DNA of 64,000 bases from Albidovulum aestuarii (GCF_029961185.1 NZ_JASBQQ010000002.1:62001-126000); one strand, 5' to 3'. Counted from the stretch's first letter, positions 21,478 to 31,431 are shown. A program made the numbers and translations. Notes: generated by a model not told the origin, from the sequence alone.

Positions 21478-21877
21478 TCCCGTCCCCGGCGACAAACACG
21501 AATCTGGCGGACAGGAAATAGGTGAGGAACATCGCCACAACCGAGGCGATGGCCTGCGGCAGCGCCGGATAGTCCCGCGCCCAACCATAAAGCGCGATCA
21601 GGATCGTATAGACGACGAGGTTCACCGAAACACCGGCTACCTGGGAACCGAAATACTTCGAGAAGACCCGCGTCTGTTTGCCATCGCCCTTACGGTCGCC
21701 GAAGGTCCAGGCCCGGTTCAGGAAATAGGTAGCCGCCACAGCAAGCCCAAAGGAGGGCACGCGGCTGAGCAGCGGATCGACGCCAAAACCATTGGCAAGG
21801 ATCGTAAGCACGCCTGCATCGACGAGAAAGCCAATGCTGCCAACCCCCACAAACCGCGATTTCCGCCTCAATGTCAC
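21461..21877 (-). CDS. GtrA-family membrane protein
   Basis: 138 residues, four helices: start RKSRFVGVGSIGFLVDAGVLTIL, then FGLAVAATYFLNRAWTFGD, the standard GtrA signature (helix 2 ending in NRxWTF), and two C-terminal helices. GtrA proteins are thought to flip undecaprenyl-phosphate-linked sugars across the inner membrane. Its ATG overlaps the GT2 stop (ATGA). Confidence 0.9.
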   Translation of the reverse strand: MTLRRKSRFVGVGSIGFLVDAGVLTILANGFGVDPLLSRVPSFGLAVAATYFLNRAWTFGDRKGDGKQTRVFSKYFGSQVAGVSVNLVVYTILIALYGWARDYPALPQAIASVVAMFLTYFLSARFVFVAGDGNAAKN

Positions 21878-22881
21878 CGGGCCACGCCCTTGCGTTCAGC
21901 CGCCACGACCGTCCGAGGTCCGTCCTTGGCCCTCCGCATCAGTTCGGCATGGATTGACGGGAACGACAGATAATGCAGTCGCTTCATCTCGCGCCGCCCG
22001 CGCGTTGTGGTGTCAAGGATCAGACCGGCGACAAGGCTCAGCATTGAAATCATCATCAGTGACGCAGCAAGGATCGCGGTCGGGAATTTCAGCACCAATC
22101 CGGTCTTCATGAAGGCGTAGACGACCGGCAGGCCGAAGGCGAGTGAAACAATCGCCGCGAGGGCGGACATCACCGAAAAGAAGGCCAGTGGCCGTTCGTC
22201 GCGGATCAGCCGGGCGACCGTGCGCAGAATGCGCCACCCGTCACGGAAGGTCGAAAGCTTGCTTTCCGATCCGTCGGGCCGGTCGAAATAGCTGGTCCTG
22301 AGTTCGCCGATGGGCATGCGCAGTTCCAGCGCGTGAACCGCCAGTTCGGTCTCGGTCTCGAATCCCTGCGACAACGCTGGGAACGACTTTACGAACCGCT
22401 TTGACAGGCCCTTGTAGCCCGACAGCATGTCGTTGATCTCGGTCCCGAAGATCGACCGGACCATGCCGGTGAACATCAGGTTGCCGAACTTGTGTCCGGG
22501 CCTGTAGGCCGCCTCCAATTCCGTAACGCGCACGCAGTTGAGGAAATCGAGCCCCTCGTCCAGCATGCGGCGCACGATCTCGGGCGCGGCGCTGGCGTCA
22601 TAGGTCGCGTCGCCATCGACAATGATATAGATATCGGCGTCAATGTCGCTGAACATGCGGCGCACGACATTGCCTTTGCCCTGCCGCTTCTCGCTGCGGA
22701 CGATGGCGCCGGCGGTCTGGGCGCATTCTACCGTTGCATCGGTCGAGTTGTTGTCGAAGACGAAAACAGTCGCCGAGGGCAATGCATCGCGGAAGTCCGA
22801 CACCACTTTAGCGACGGTTTTTTCCTCGTTATAACAAGGTATTAAAACAGATATTCTGGGAAATTGATCCATCGCCGTCAC
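21874..22881 (-). CDS. Family 2 glycosyltransferase, GtrB/polyprenyl-phosphate sugar synthase-like
   Basis: 335 residues from a GTG at 22881 with GGAG eight bases upstream; ATG at 22872 is the alternative. GT2 core: ISVLIPCYNEEKTVAKVV, FVFDNNSTDAT, and DGDATYDA (the DxD-like metal site). Two C-terminal hydrophobic helices anchor it to the membrane, as in GtrB. It would load a nucleotide sugar onto a lipid carrier for the neighbouring GtrA and GT-C-like proteins. Confidence 0.87.
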   Translation of the reverse strand: MTAMDQFPRISVLIPCYNEEKTVAKVVSDFRDALPSATVFVFDNNSTDATVECAQTAGAIVRSEKRQGKGNVVRRMFSDIDADIYIIVDGDATYDASAAPEIVRRMLDEGLDFLNCVRVTELEAAYRPGHKFGNLMFTGMVRSIFGTEINDMLSGYKGLSKRFVKSFPALSQGFETETELAVHALELRMPIGELRTSYFDRPDGSESKLSTFRDGWRILRTVARLIRDERPLAFFSVMSALAAIVSLAFGLPVVYAFMKTGLVLKFPTAILAASLMMISMLSLVAGLILDTTTRGRREMKRLHYLSFPSIHAELMRRAKDGPRTVVAAERKGVAR

Positions 22882-23015
22882 AAAGCGATCTCCTGCTGAT
22901 ACTGTAGTCAGGGCATCACCGCCCTGCCCGCTCACCCGGCCACCTGTGTCGGCCCCGCGCGAGTCTGCCGCAACCGGACCCCAATCGCAATGAAAGACCG
23001 GCGCTGTCCTCCCGG

Positions 23016-24422
23016 TCAGGTGCGCCCGAATTCGTCCTCGATCCGCTCGATATCATCTTCCTCAAGGTAACTGCCGGTCTGAACCTCGATGATCTCGACC
23101 GGGATCTTGCCGGGATTGGCCAGCCGGTGGACCGAGCCAATAGGGATATAGACACTTTCATTCTCGTGCAGGATCGACACTTTGGCATCGACCGTCACCT
23201 CAGCCGTACCCCGCACGACGACCCAGTGTTCGGCGCGGTGGTGGTGCTTTTGCAAGGAAAGCTTCGCGCCGGGCTTCACGACGATCCGCTTGACCCGGAA
23301 GCGTTCGCCAAGGTCCATCGTCTGATACCAGCCCCAGGGCCGGTGGTTGCGGATATGTTCGACCGCCTCGGCCCGGTCCGCCCCCTTCAGCGCGCCAACA
23401 AGGCCCTTCACGTCCTGTGCCTTTTCACGCGGCGCGACCATGATCGCATCCGGCGTTTCGATTATGGCGAGCCCTTCGACACCAACAGCGCAGACGAGGC
23501 GCCCCTCGGAATGGATCAGGTTGTCCTTCGCCTCGAACGCGAACCCGTCACCGCGGATCGCGTTGCCCCCGGCATCCTTGTCGGATTCCGTCCAGACTGC
23601 GTCCCAGTCACCAACATCGGACCAGCGGAACTGTCCCGGCGCCACGCGGGCCTCGGTCGTCTTTTCCATGAAACCGTGATCGAAGGAGATCGCACGGGCC
23701 TTGCCAAAACTCTTGCCCGGCACCCACATGCCGAGATCCTCGATCATATCGGCGACGGCCTGCGTCACTTGCTCGACCGTCTCGGGTTCGACGACGCGCA
23801 CCGCCTCGATCAACCAGCCCGCACGGAAGCAGAACATGCCGGCATTCCACAGGCAGCCTTCCGCGATCAACCTTTCCGCCCGTGTCTCGTCAGGCTTTTC
23901 GACAAAGCGTTCGACGACCGAAGTGCCGTCCTTCGCCGTCGCACCGGGTTTGATGTAGCCAAGCCCGGTTGACGGGCCGGTCGGTGTGACGCCGACAAGG
24001 GCGATACCCGATTTGCGCACCGATCCGGCGGCGGTATGGACCGCCTCGCTCAGCGCCGATGCATCGCGGATGAGGTGGTCGGACGGCATAACCGCCAAGA
24101 CCTGATCGGGGTCGTCCACGGCTGCAATCGCTGCGGCAAGCAGAACCGCCGCCAGCGTGTCGCGTCGCTCTGGCTCAATCACCACACGCGCCTCTGGCGC
24201 CACCGCCTCCACCTGATCGCGGATCGTGAAGCGCACGGCATGGGCCCCGATCACCATCGGCGCACCAAAGCCGTTTCCGGCAACACGCGCCAAGGTCATC
24301 TGCAGAAGCGTCTGATCGCCGAGGATCGGCAAAAGCTGCTTGGCCATCCCCTCGCGAGAAACCGGCCAGAGGCGCGTTCCGGTCCCGCCACACAGGATCA
24401 CCGGCAGGATCTTGTCACTCAT
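23016..24422 (-). CDS. manC: Mannose-1-phosphate guanylyltransferase / mannose-6-phosphate isomerase
   Basis: 468 residues, bifunctional ManC/CpsB/AlgA type. N-terminal nucleotidyltransferase with PVILCGGTGTRLWPVSRE (pyrophosphorylase loop) and VEKPDE; C-terminal cupin isomerase with RPWGWYQTMDLGERFRVKRI and the metal-binding QKHHHRAEHWVVV. It makes GDP-mannose from mannose-6-phosphate together with the divergent phosphomannomutase gene. It feeds the adjacent surface-sugar genes. Confidence 0.94.
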   Translation of the reverse strand: MSDKILPVILCGGTGTRLWPVSREGMAKQLLPILGDQTLLQMTLARVAGNGFGAPMVIGAHAVRFTIRDQVEAVAPEARVVIEPERRDTLAAVLLAAAIAAVDDPDQVLAVMPSDHLIRDASALSEAVHTAAGSVRKSGIALVGVTPTGPSTGLGYIKPGATAKDGTSVVERFVEKPDETRAERLIAEGCLWNAGMFCFRAGWLIEAVRVVEPETVEQVTQAVADMIEDLGMWVPGKSFGKARAISFDHGFMEKTTEARVAPGQFRWSDVGDWDAVWTESDKDAGGNAIRGDGFAFEAKDNLIHSEGRLVCAVGVEGLAIIETPDAIMVAPREKAQDVKGLVGALKGADRAEAVEHIRNHRPWGWYQTMDLGERFRVKRIVVKPGAKLSLQKHHHRAEHWVVVRGTAEVTVDAKVSILHENESVYIPIGSVHRLANPGKIPVEIIEVQTGSYLEEDDIERIEDEFGRT

Positions 24423-24710
24423 ATTTCATCACTCCGCAGTCAGCGCCTGAAAAGGATAACCGGAGCGCCATCGCGGCGCGACCTTGCATGTCGGGATTGC
24501 TGCGATTGGTAGGCATATGGAAACAATCGACTTGGCTCAACATTATTTCCGACAATGTCTTTGTCCAAAGGGCAACAGGATTCGCGGGGGCGTGGTGAAA
24601 GGTCATCCGATAGGTAGCTTCAACAGTGCAGACTATACATCGCGGCCCGATCTGTCACAATGATCCGCGCTAAACCACTGAAAGTAAACCACGGAAAGTC
24701 ATCGCTATCC
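24423..24710. other. Divergent intergenic region, manC / phosphomannomutase
   Basis: 288 bp separate the two divergent genes of GDP-mannose synthesis. A TATACA at about 24636-24641 could be a -10 for the rightward gene, without a clear -35. No convincing operator or RNA was seen. Confidence 0.4.
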
Positions 24711-26093
24711 ATGCCCCCAAAATTCGGCACGAGCGGCCTGCGTGGCCTTGTAAGCGAGCTGACCGACGGGCTGTGCGCAGGTTATGTGCGCGCTTTCCTG
24801 AAGGTCACGCCCCATTCCGGGCACCTGATGATCGGCCGCGACCTGCGCCCCTCCTCGGAACGGATCGCGGCGGCAGTCGCGGCGGCGGCGGTGGCAGAGG
24901 GTTTGACGCCGGTCGATTGCGGCGCCCTGCCGACACCGGCGCTGGCGCTTGCGGCAATGGAGGCAGGGGCGCCGTCAGTCATGGTCACCGGCAGCCATAT
25001 TCCCGCCGACCGCAACGGACTGAAGTTCTACACCGCCAATGGTGAGATCACGAAGGCGGACGAGGCAGCGATCCTGCGTGTCTATGCAGGCGAAACCACC
25101 TGTCCGCCGGTGGAGGCGGTGCAAGACCCCGAGGCCGTGCCCAGCTATCGCCGCCGCTATCTGAGCTATTTGGGACGCAGCGCGCTGGCAGGGCTCAGGG
25201 TCGGCGTCTACGAACACAGTTCGGTCGCCCGCGATCTGCTGTCCGAGACGTTGCGATTTCTCGGGGCCGAAACGGTGTCTCTTGGCCGGTCCGAGACGTT
25301 CATTCCGGTCGATACCGAGGCCGTCGATGCCGCAACGCGAGACATGCTCGCAGGATGGGCTGCGGAACACCGCCTGACCGCCATCGTCTCGACCGACGGC
25401 GATGCCGACCGCCCCCTGATGACGGATGCGAAGGGCCGTGTAATCCCGGGCGACGTTCTGGGTGTGCTGACGGCAAGCCTCATCGGGGCCGATACCGTGG
25501 TGACGCCAGTTTCCTCCAATACCATGATTGAGCTTTCGGGCCGGTTTACCCGGGTTGTCCGCACGAAGATCGGGTCCCCCTATGTGATCGCCGCGATGCA
25601 GGCGGCCCCCAAAAGCGCCCGCGTTGCCGGGTTCGAGGCCAATGGCGGCTTTCTTCTGGGCTTTGCCGCCGAAGGGCGCGGCGGGCTGATCGCGCCCCTG
25701 GCCACGCGCGACGCCTTCCTGCCGATCCTCCTGCCTTTGGCCGAATGCGTGCAGCGACGTGTGGGGCTTGGCGATCTTATTGCCGCCCTGCCGGCCCGTG
25801 CGACAGCCAGCGACCGGCTGACCGAAGTCGAAACTGAAAAGTCGCTTGCGCTGGTGGAACTGTTGTCGACCGAACCAGAGGCGCGGCAGGTGTTTTTTGA
25901 CGGCAACGGCCCGGAAACCGCGCTTGATCAGACTGACGGGCTGCGTGTGACCTTCCAGTCGGGCAATATCCTGCATCTGCGCCCCTCAGGCAACGCGCCG
26001 GAACTGCGCTGTTACGCCGAGGCTGAAGATACCGAAACCGCCACCGAACTGGTGCAAACAACTCTGAAAATTGCGCGTGAGGCCATCGGCTGA
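24711..26093 (+). CDS. Phosphomannomutase / phosphoglucomutase
   Basis: 460 residues from the ATG at 24711; an ATG at 24660 is in frame and cannot be excluded. Alpha-D-phosphohexomutase domains: KFGTSGLRG start, active serine S95 in VTGSHIPADRNG (the more common form is TASHNP), metal loop STDGDADRPL, sugar loop GFEANGGFLLG, phosphate loop RPSGNAPELR. It converts mannose-6-P to mannose-1-P, supplying ManC. The SHIP variant is known in O-antigen-type enzymes. Confidence 0.9.
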   Translation: MPPKFGTSGLRGLVSELTDGLCAGYVRAFLKVTPHSGHLMIGRDLRPSSERIAAAVAAAAVAEGLTPVDCGALPTPALALAAMEAGAPSVMVTGSHIPADRNGLKFYTANGEITKADEAAILRVYAGETTCPPVEAVQDPEAVPSYRRRYLSYLGRSALAGLRVGVYEHSSVARDLLSETLRFLGAETVSLGRSETFIPVDTEAVDAATRDMLAGWAAEHRLTAIVSTDGDADRPLMTDAKGRVIPGDVLGVLTASLIGADTVVTPVSSNTMIELSGRFTRVVRTKIGSPYVIAAMQAAPKSARVAGFEANGGFLLGFAAEGRGGLIAPLATRDAFLPILLPLAECVQRRVGLGDLIAALPARATASDRLTEVETEKSLALVELLSTEPEARQVFFDGNGPETALDQTDGLRVTFQSGNILHLRPSGNAPELRCYAEAEDTETATELVQTTLKIAREAIG

Positions 26094-26108
26094 GCGTGCT
26101 GCCCCGGA

Positions 26109-27110
26109 TCAGGTCTGGGACGGAGTTTTTGCCATGACCCTGTCGGGCGTGTGGATCAGCTTTTCACCGGCGACGAAATCATCGAGCGAGAAGGCCCAGG
26201 TCCCGCGCGGCCAGCGCAGGTCCATATGGCGCAGGCGGGGCCGGTAGACGGCCGTGTAAAGCGTGCCGAAACCACGTGAAAACGCTGTCGAATAAAGGGG
26301 CGGGCGCAGGAACGCGCCGATGAACTTCTCTTCCGGTTCGACGTGCAGGGTCAGCCGTTGTAGCAGGAACCGTTCCCGCTCTACCGTCGCGGTCATGCGA
26401 GCATGATCAGTCCATTCGACCGATTTCTGGTGGTTCGTCGCCACCGCCGCATGGGTGATCTGGGCGGGCCGGTCGGGCGCCATCAACGCAGTCAGAAAGC
26501 GCCGCTTGGCGTCGAGCACAGTGACGTTGTAGCTCATATGCGTCGGGATGCGCGCCAGCGCCTTGCCCGCCTCTTCCGCCGTTGTACAGGTTTCCAGCAC
26601 GTAGCGCAGGATCAGGGGCACGCCGAACCCCTCGCCCACGACCTGCCGCCCGCCGAAGGTCAGCGACACAGCTAACCCGGCGTCGTTCATCCCGTCGACA
26701 AGACCCCAGAGCCCGTCGCTGGTGCCGAGAACCCGGCGGCCCAACCAGTTGGTGCGCATGATCAGCCTGTCAAACGCGGCCGGGCTGTAATCGTAGTTCC
26801 GCACCATGACCGGCTCACGCCCCGGCCAGATCGCCTGTGAGCAACCCGAAAGGTAAGGGGGTGGGCGCCAGAAGCTCAGAAAACGTGCCGAGTGATCGCC
26901 GCCGCCTGCAAGGTCGCAGAGCCGGTCATACAGCCCCAAAAGTTCGGGCATATGCGCCTCAAGCGCCTTGCGGCTTTGCCAATAGGGCGGGCGTGGTCCC
27001 TCACCCTCCCGCAACCACCAACGATGGTAGTCCGGCCAATATTCGTGGAAAAGCGCGGCCCAAACCGGGCCGGGTTCCTCGATATCGACGGCGCGCCAAA
27101 GATAGTCCAT
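26109..27110 (-). CDS. C45-family Ntn-hydrolase / acyltransferase-like protein
   Basis: 333 residues. C90 in LSGCSQAIW, followed by VMVRNYDYSP, is the pattern of the autocatalytic N-terminal nucleophile cysteine of isopenicillin-N acyltransferase and related C45 proteins; GLVDGMNDAGLAVSL is the matching second motif. Such enzymes cleave or form amide bonds. No signal peptide is visible. It is the last gene of a tight minus-strand operon with an ATP-grasp ligase, an amino-acid decarboxylase and a nitrilase-family amidase. The substrate is unknown; an N-acyl or peptide-like polyamine amide is a guess. Confidence 0.82.
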   Translation of the reverse strand: MDYLWRAVDIEEPGPVWAALFHEYWPDYHRWWLREGEGPRPPYWQSRKALEAHMPELLGLYDRLCDLAGGGDHSARFLSFWRPPPYLSGCSQAIWPGREPVMVRNYDYSPAAFDRLIMRTNWLGRRVLGTSDGLWGLVDGMNDAGLAVSLTFGGRQVVGEGFGVPLILRYVLETCTTAEEAGKALARIPTHMSYNVTVLDAKRRFLTALMAPDRPAQITHAAVATNHQKSVEWTDHARMTATVERERFLLQRLTLHVEPEEKFIGAFLRPPLYSTAFSRGFGTLYTAVYRPRLRHMDLRWPRGTWAFSLDDFVAGEKLIHTPDRVMAKTPSQT

Positions 27111-27142
27111 TGATGCTATGTGCCGGGGCTGACCCGCGAAGT

Positions 27143-28603
27143 CTACATGATCTTGAAGGCAGGATCCGCCAGGGCCGGACCCGCCTCGGCTGTCGGCAGA
27201 GGCCGGGCGGCGAAGCCCTGCTTAATGCCGTGGATCCATTTCTTGGCCCGTTCGTTCAGCTGGAACCCGTTGGTCATCGATCGGCCACGGGTTACGAGAA
27301 TGCCAAGATCGGCACCTTCGTAGCGGTAGTCACCGGGCTTCAGGATCCGAAGGAAGAAGGCCTCGTTTTCGGATTCAACCGCGCGGCGGTGATAATCGAA
27401 GCGATCATAGACGACGCGACCATCCTCCAGCATCCGGTAGATGCCGGATTGCGGGGCGTGGGTAACGATGTCGACCGAGTCGTCGGTATGCTTTATCACC
27501 ATCTGCGACCAGCTATCGATCATCGATTGATCGGCCCATCGGGCGTTCAGTTCCTCCACATCCAGATGGAACTTTTTCTTTGAGAATTCAAGGAGATGGA
27601 AGAGGAACAAGGGCGCATCGGCATGGGCGAAGGCCGCGTGGTTGGTCATCGACGACGCCCCGGTGATGCGGGGGTTCAACTCGCCCAGCCAAATCTCGCC
27701 GGTCTTCTTGTCGATCAGAAAGTCGAGTTCGAAATAGCCGCGATAGCCTTCCTTGCGAAGCTGTTCGCCGAACTGGAACGTGAGTTCCCGCGCGCGTTGT
27801 CGGGTCTTCGGCGGGAAGGCGGTGGAGAAGATTTCGTTGCCGCACCAGCCGCCGCGATAGGGGGTGAGTTCCTTGAACCCCACTAGCTCGGTCATCAGCG
27901 GACCGACGATGGTGCCCTCTTTCGTGGCACACGCCTCGATCGCGGACCCCCGGCAGTCGATCCGCTTCATGATCTTGATCTCGCCCTCTCCGACGATCTC
28001 ATGCTCATGGCGGCGGAAATCGGCCTCGGACTTGATGAAGAATGTGGTGTGACCAGAATCGCCGAAGGCCGATTGCAGCACCAGATCGTGGCCCAGCCCG
28101 GCCTTGTCACAGATCTTCTTCAGGTGGTCATAGCTTTTGACCTCGGACAGCGTGTTCGGCACCGAGGGCACACCGGCTTTGTTGCCGATCCGGACCGTCT
28201 CGATCTTGTTGTCGCATTTCGTGCGCAGCTTGGCTTTCGGGAACCAGACATCGCCACCCAGTTCCTTGGCCAGCCGCTCCGTCTCCTCATCGAACATCAG
28301 GAAGACGAATTTCGGCTTGCCGCCGCGCCGCTTGATCAGGTCAATCACCTCCTTGTGCTGGAGGAGATAGTTGTTGATCTCTTCGATCGACTGGAATTCG
28401 GCATGCGGCTGCTCGGAGGGGCAGAAGACGTTCGGATGTCGGCCGTCATAACAATCAATGTAACATATATATTTGAAGTTCTTGCACCATTCGTCGATGC
28501 CCAAGAGGTTGAAGTTCGTGGCTGACACGAAATAGATCGGGTCCTCGTTGCGGTGAAAATGCCGGCGGATTTCCGAGATGTTCTTCAACTCACCTGTGGC
28601 CAT
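27143..28603 (-). CDS. ATP-grasp ligase, biotin-carboxylase-like fold, unknown substrate
   Basis: 486 residues. ATP-grasp elements: glycine loop SAFGDSGHTTFF, central MKRIDCRGSAIE, and C-terminal metal motif YFELDFLIDKKTGEIWLGELNPRITG. It lacks the biotin-dependent partner domains, so annotations as biotin carboxylase are likely misleading; a carboxylate-amine ligase is more probable. An N-terminal Rossmann-like half (residues 1-120) carries YIDCYDGRHPNVF. It lies 13 bp after the decarboxylase gene and 32 bp before the C45 gene. Base use matches its neighbours. Confidence 0.85.
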   Translation of the reverse strand: MATGELKNISEIRRHFHRNEDPIYFVSATNFNLLGIDEWCKNFKYICYIDCYDGRHPNVFCPSEQPHAEFQSIEEINNYLLQHKEVIDLIKRRGGKPKFVFLMFDEETERLAKELGGDVWFPKAKLRTKCDNKIETVRIGNKAGVPSVPNTLSEVKSYDHLKKICDKAGLGHDLVLQSAFGDSGHTTFFIKSEADFRRHEHEIVGEGEIKIMKRIDCRGSAIEACATKEGTIVGPLMTELVGFKELTPYRGGWCGNEIFSTAFPPKTRQRARELTFQFGEQLRKEGYRGYFELDFLIDKKTGEIWLGELNPRITGASSMTNHAAFAHADAPLFLFHLLEFSKKKFHLDVEELNARWADQSMIDSWSQMVIKHTDDSVDIVTHAPQSGIYRMLEDGRVVYDRFDYHRRAVESENEAFFLRILKPGDYRYEGADLGILVTRGRSMTNGFQLNERAKKWIHGIKQGFAARPLPTAEAGPALADPAFKIM

Positions 28604-28616
28604 TTGATACTCCCTG

Positions 28617-31355
28617 TTATTCCGCCGCTTTCGGCAGTTTCTGTCCCATGCGCTTTGTCAGCGCCTCTTCCGTAAAGACCCTGAGGCCCAAGTCAGCGCG
28701 ATAGCCATGGATTTCATTGACGTCGAGCGCGCGCATGAAGGCGAGGATTTCCGAGCTTACCACCTGCCCCGGCACGAGGATCGGGAAGCCTGGCGGATAG
28801 GGGATGATAAACGAGGCCGAAACCACCTCGCGCCCCGAAGCCATCGCGTCATTGATCGACCCGTGCAGGTCGAGATAATCGCAGTTCTGTTCATCATAGC
28901 TGAGGAAGAACGCGGTGCGGATATCACCCTCGGTCGTCACGTTGTCGCTTCGGAATGCGTCGTGGAAGCGCGAAAAATCCGGCAGGGGCGGCAGATCTTC
29001 CATCAGCGCCTTCACCCGGTGTTCGAAGGCCCGGCGTTCCATGTTCGATGCATCGTCAAGCCGGTCATCCAGTTCCTTCGCGATTTCGACCAGTACTTCG
29101 ATGAGATAGGCGACAGAAGACCGCGTAGTTCCGATATTCGTCATGAACAGCACGGTGTTGCGCGAGGTCTTGTTGATCTGGATTCCGTATTTGTCCATCA
29201 GGATCTGGGTCTTGAACGTGTCGCCGTCCCAGCCGGTGCCGCCGACGGCCAGTGTCACGCGCGTCGCGTCCAGAACAAATTCGTCCTTTTCCCAGCACTC
29301 CCAGATATCGGTCCAACCCTGATGTGGGTCGTAGTAGCTTTCAACCCCGCTTTCCCGGTATTCGTCGGGAATCATGTCCCCGGCCGTCAACACCTTGAAA
29401 TATTTCTGCAAAAGCGGATGGGTAGAGATCGCCTTGCGCATCGACATGGCGGCCTCGACCTGGCGCTGAACAAACTCGAACCCCTCCAGTTCCACCTGCC
29501 TGCGGCCCACGTCGAGGGATGCGATGATCTGGTAGTTGGGCGAAGTTGACGTGTGGGTCATGTAGGCTTCGTGGAACGACTGCTCCACCTCACCCTTGAA
29601 GTCCTGATCGTTGACATGGATCATTGAACCTTGTCGCAACGAGGTCAGCGTCTTGTGCGTCGATTGCGTCGTATAGACCCTGACGCGGGCGTGTGGCGGT
29701 GGGATGAGGCGCGTGTTCAGCAAAGCCTCATCGTCCGCATTCTTCAGCTTTTCCGCCTGTTTTTCATAGGCCTTGGCATGCTCGGGCGACTTCAGCCATT
29801 CACGCAAAACATTGGCCGCGTTCATGCCGGTGCGCTGGCGATAGGTCGGGCCGAAGCGGGCGAAGGCGAACCAGGCCTCATCCCAGAGGAAGATGAGGTC
29901 AGGCTTGATCGCGAGGCATTCCTCCATCACCCGTTCGACATTATAGACGACGCCGTCGAACGTGCAGTTGGTCAGCAGCAGCATCCGCACCTGATCGAGC
30001 TTGCCAGCCGCCTTCAACTGCAGAAGCTGATGCTTGATCTCACGCAGCGGCACCGCGCCGTACATCGAGTATTCGTTCAGAGGATAGCTGTCGAGATAGA
30101 CGACCTGCGCGCCCGCCAGCACCATGCCGTAGTGGTGCGACTTGTGGCAATCGCGGTCGACTAGGACAATATCTCCTGGTCGAACAAGGGCTTGTACGAC
30201 GATCTTGTTACAGGTTGAGGTACCGTTCGTAGCAAAGAAGGTCTGTTTTGACCCGAAGGCCCGCGCGGCCAGTTCCTGCGCTTTCTTGATCGGCCCGTGA
30301 GGCTCCAGGAGGCTGTCGAGCCCGCCCGAAGTGGCCGAGGTTTCCGCCAGGAAGATGTTCGGCCCATAGAAGGCGCCCATGTCCTGAATCCAGTGCGACC
30401 GCGATATCGACTTGCCGCGCGAGATCGGCATGGCATGAAAAACACCGGTGGGCTGCTTGGAATAGTTCACGAGCGCGGTAAAGAACGGCGTGTTGTAGCG
30501 CGACTGCACGCCGCGCAGGATGTTCAGGTGCAGTTCCTGAAAATCCTCCTGATTGTAGAAGACCCGGCGGCAAATGCCGAGATCAAGACCGGCGATTTCC
30601 TCGACCGAGCGATCAGTGACAAGGTAGGCATCCAACTCCGGCCGTACTGACGCAATCAGCCGACACAGTTCCGGTCCATAATTCTCGGGCTTCAACCCTT
30701 CCAGCCCCTCGGCCCCGCCAACACGGTTGAGGTATCGCTTGAGGATCGGCAAATCGACACCCGATTTCAGCCGCAGGCCCGGCCGCACAACGACGGCCTG
30801 AACATTGTGGTTGAAGAGAATACCGATCAGCGCATCCTCAAGGCTGGGCACCACGACGGTCTCATACATGAACGGGTCTTCGAAGCGACGCATCCGGCTG
30901 ACATTGCTCTTCAGCCAGCGTTCCTGATGCTCGTTCAGGTCATCGACGATCATCACCTCGAAATAGGGTTTGGTCAGGGCGCGAGCCTCGGGCGAGAGCA
31001 TCGCTTCGTCGTCGTGATCATCGACATCGGCGCTTTCACGGTCGAGCGGGATATGACGGCGGCGATAGGCGCCCGTGGTCAGCGCCCGCGTGACCCGGTG
31101 CACGCCGAAGGCCACATCGTCGAGATTGCCGTGTTCGAACTGTCGCCGCAAATGGTCAAAGGCCTGTACACCGGGAAACGCCCAATACCGCTCGATCAAG
31201 GCGAGCGAGGAGAACAACTCTTCAATCTGCTTGCGCAGGGCGGCGGATTTCTTGCCTTGCGGATCGCGGCTAAGCGCCCCGGTCGCCTCACGCAGGGTGC
31301 TCCAGCGGTCCGAACGGAGTTGGATCGCTGAGTAATAATCATTGACTGATTGCAT
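28617..31355 (-). CDS. Long Orn/Lys/Arg decarboxylase, PLP fold type I
   Basis: 912 residues, far longer than the usual 710-760. The PLP lysine is K568 in YTTQSTHKTLTSLRQGSM; D492 in FLWDEAWFAF pairs with the cofactor; ATNGTSTCNKIV binds phosphate. The C-terminal domain (YPPGFPILVPGQVV) is typical. The first 130 or so residues form a charged helical extension before the wing-like domain (YFEVMIVDDLNEH). It would give agmatine, cadaverine or putrescine; specificity cannot be read. It is the second gene of the four-gene operon. Confidence 0.9.
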   Translation of the reverse strand: MQSVNDYYSAIQLRSDRWSTLREATGALSRDPQGKKSAALRKQIEELFSSLALIERYWAFPGVQAFDHLRRQFEHGNLDDVAFGVHRVTRALTTGAYRRRHIPLDRESADVDDHDDEAMLSPEARALTKPYFEVMIVDDLNEHQERWLKSNVSRMRRFEDPFMYETVVVPSLEDALIGILFNHNVQAVVVRPGLRLKSGVDLPILKRYLNRVGGAEGLEGLKPENYGPELCRLIASVRPELDAYLVTDRSVEEIAGLDLGICRRVFYNQEDFQELHLNILRGVQSRYNTPFFTALVNYSKQPTGVFHAMPISRGKSISRSHWIQDMGAFYGPNIFLAETSATSGGLDSLLEPHGPIKKAQELAARAFGSKQTFFATNGTSTCNKIVVQALVRPGDIVLVDRDCHKSHHYGMVLAGAQVVYLDSYPLNEYSMYGAVPLREIKHQLLQLKAAGKLDQVRMLLLTNCTFDGVVYNVERVMEECLAIKPDLIFLWDEAWFAFARFGPTYRQRTGMNAANVLREWLKSPEHAKAYEKQAEKLKNADDEALLNTRLIPPPHARVRVYTTQSTHKTLTSLRQGSMIHVNDQDFKGEVEQSFHEAYMTHTSTSPNYQIIASLDVGRRQVELEGFEFVQRQVEAAMSMRKAISTHPLLQKYFKVLTAGDMIPDEYRESGVESYYDPHQGWTDIWECWEKDEFVLDATRVTLAVGGTGWDGDTFKTQILMDKYGIQINKTSRNTVLFMTNIGTTRSSVAYLIEVLVEIAKELDDRLDDASNMERRAFEHRVKALMEDLPPLPDFSRFHDAFRSDNVTTEGDIRTAFFLSYDEQNCDYLDLHGSINDAMASGREVVSASFIIPYPPGFPILVPGQVVSSEILAFMRALDVNEIHGYRADLGLRVFTEEALTKRMGQKLPKAAE

Positions 31356-31431
31356 GCATCATCCCCGTCGGTGACGGCAGCCGATGCCTTTTGCGGTCCT
31401 TCCGCAAGCCTTGCGGCGTTCCGCGAGGGGC

